The notes under the pieces are model-generated. The model searched no databases. It had not been told where the DNA came from and worked only from the letters and a program-made list of their open reading frames with translations. The position numbers were made by a program, and so were the translations under genes. Positions 63,885 through 64,000 of a stretch of DNA of 64,000 nucleotides are shown here, piece by piece. The first letter of the stretch is position 1; every line of letters starts with the position of its first letter. Origin of the DNA: Sepiola atlantica (Eukaryota > Mollusca > Cephalopoda > Sepiida > Sepiolidae); NCBI GenBank assembly GCA_963556195.1, contig CAUVYP010000244.1, positions 3,348,001 to 3,412,000 of the forward strand, written 5' to 3'.

Positions 63885-64000
63885 TTTAGCGCGTTTTAAA
63901 GTTGATATCGCTTTTGATTATAACTTCCACATTTATTCGAATTGTGCAACGAAACTTTGCAGACAGTCTCGAATAGGCCTTTTCTACTGAAGTACCAAGT
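63885..64000 (+). repeat. Partial class B monomer at right edge
   Basis: The first 116 bases of a B unit (GATTATAAC, TCTCGAATAGG), in the order expected of the 13-monomer HOR (A A B). The array continues past the window. Confidence 0.95.

Larger units (their letters stand above)
1..64000 (+). repeat. 186-bp tandem satellite array (whole window)
   Basis: The landmark TTTAGCGCG recurs at 109, 295, 481 and so on to 63885, normally every 186 bases, always in the same orientation. Between 109 and 63884 the length equals 343 monomers of 186 bp minus a net 22 bases, which agrees with the 36 length-variant monomers I located. Other landmarks present in almost every unit are GATATC, ATTCGAAT, AACGAAACTTTGCAGACAG, AAGTACCAAGTTTCAGAAG and GATATGTCGATACAAACTG. 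A consensus B-class unit has 70 G+C in 186 (37.6%). No foreign sequence interrupts the array. This is satellite DNA of eukaryotic type. A centromeric or pericentromeric place is inferred from size, length and HOR organisation, not shown directly. Confidence 0.99.

Noticed and set aside
1..64000. CRISPR array
   Set aside because: The repeat is 186 bp with no unique spacers; the whole unit is repeated. Variation consists of shared class markers, not individual spacers.
1..64000. Mobile element or virus-derived repeats
   Set aside because: No terminal inverted repeats, long terminal repeats, target-site duplications, poly(A) tails or protein domains of transposase, reverse transcriptase or integrase are visible. 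Repeats abut directly.
1..64000. Ribosomal or tRNA gene cluster
   Set aside because: The 186-bp unit shows no tRNA-like fold with A and B boxes and is much too short and uniform for rDNA.
1..64000. Bacterial or phage origin
   Set aside because: 64 kb of a single tandem monomer with nested HORs and no gene has no bacterial or phage counterpart that I know.

Overview
The whole 64 kb window is one uninterrupted head-to-tail satellite DNA array. Setting the monomer start at TTTAGCGCG, I count 343 complete monomers (109-63884) plus a partial monomer at each edge. The unit is 186 bp: 307 monomers have exactly this length and 36 carry small length changes (-12, -11, -2, -1 or +1). All units face the same way. 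I found no gene, RNA gene, transposon, CRISPR array, unique sequence or inversion. The monomer is about 38% GC and keeps about nine CpG sites, which is not depleted. An array this long of nucleosome-sized units is typical of eukaryotic centromeric or pericentromeric heterochromatin. Lack of CpG decay fits a lightly methylated genome, such as many invertebrates, but the species cannot be named from the sequence.

Monomers fall into classes defined mainly by a short 'box' about 82-94 bp into the unit. Box family 1 comprises A (TATCGAATAGG), B (TCTCGAATAGG), C (TCTCAAATAGG) and G (TCTGGAATCGG, with CTTTAGTTTATAAC upstream). Box family 2 comprises D (TCGCGGAGACACATTTT), E (same, ending CATGTT), F (TCGCAGAGACACATTTT), H (TCCCGGAGACAC, with TTGTCCAACG and TTGCACTGCC), I (D-like box with CTTCACCATTT and GTATTAAG), J (GCACAGATTAGCGG) and K (box ending CATTTGCTACT, with CATTCATTCG). 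Outside the box the monomers are nearly identical. These letters are mine and are used throughout.

Classes recur in fixed orders, giving higher-order repeats (HORs), but no single HOR runs through the window. Left part (1.7-7.5 kb): a 10/11-monomer HOR. 7.5-21.5 kb: a 24-monomer block present twice, with a nearly perfect 1,860-bp tandem duplication. 21.5-29.3 kb: short tandem duplications of 8, 7 and 6 monomers. 29.3-38 kb: a mosaic with -1/-2 monomers and the rare J class. 38-44.7 kb: near-perfect duplications of 9 and 5 monomers. 44.7-51 kb: a 9-monomer HOR that introduces class I. 51-64 kb: 6-, 8- and 13-monomer HORs built on H-E-D-B-I-E-D-A. Class G ends near 37.3 kb, H starts near 25.4 kb and I near 45.3 kb, so the array is layered into strata of different amplification history.

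There is no gene cooperation to describe. The signals worth following are the two-state box, hairpin-forming changes in classes H and I, mapped unequal-crossover junctions, and the strata. Several near-identical copies are recent enough that assembly errors must be considered.
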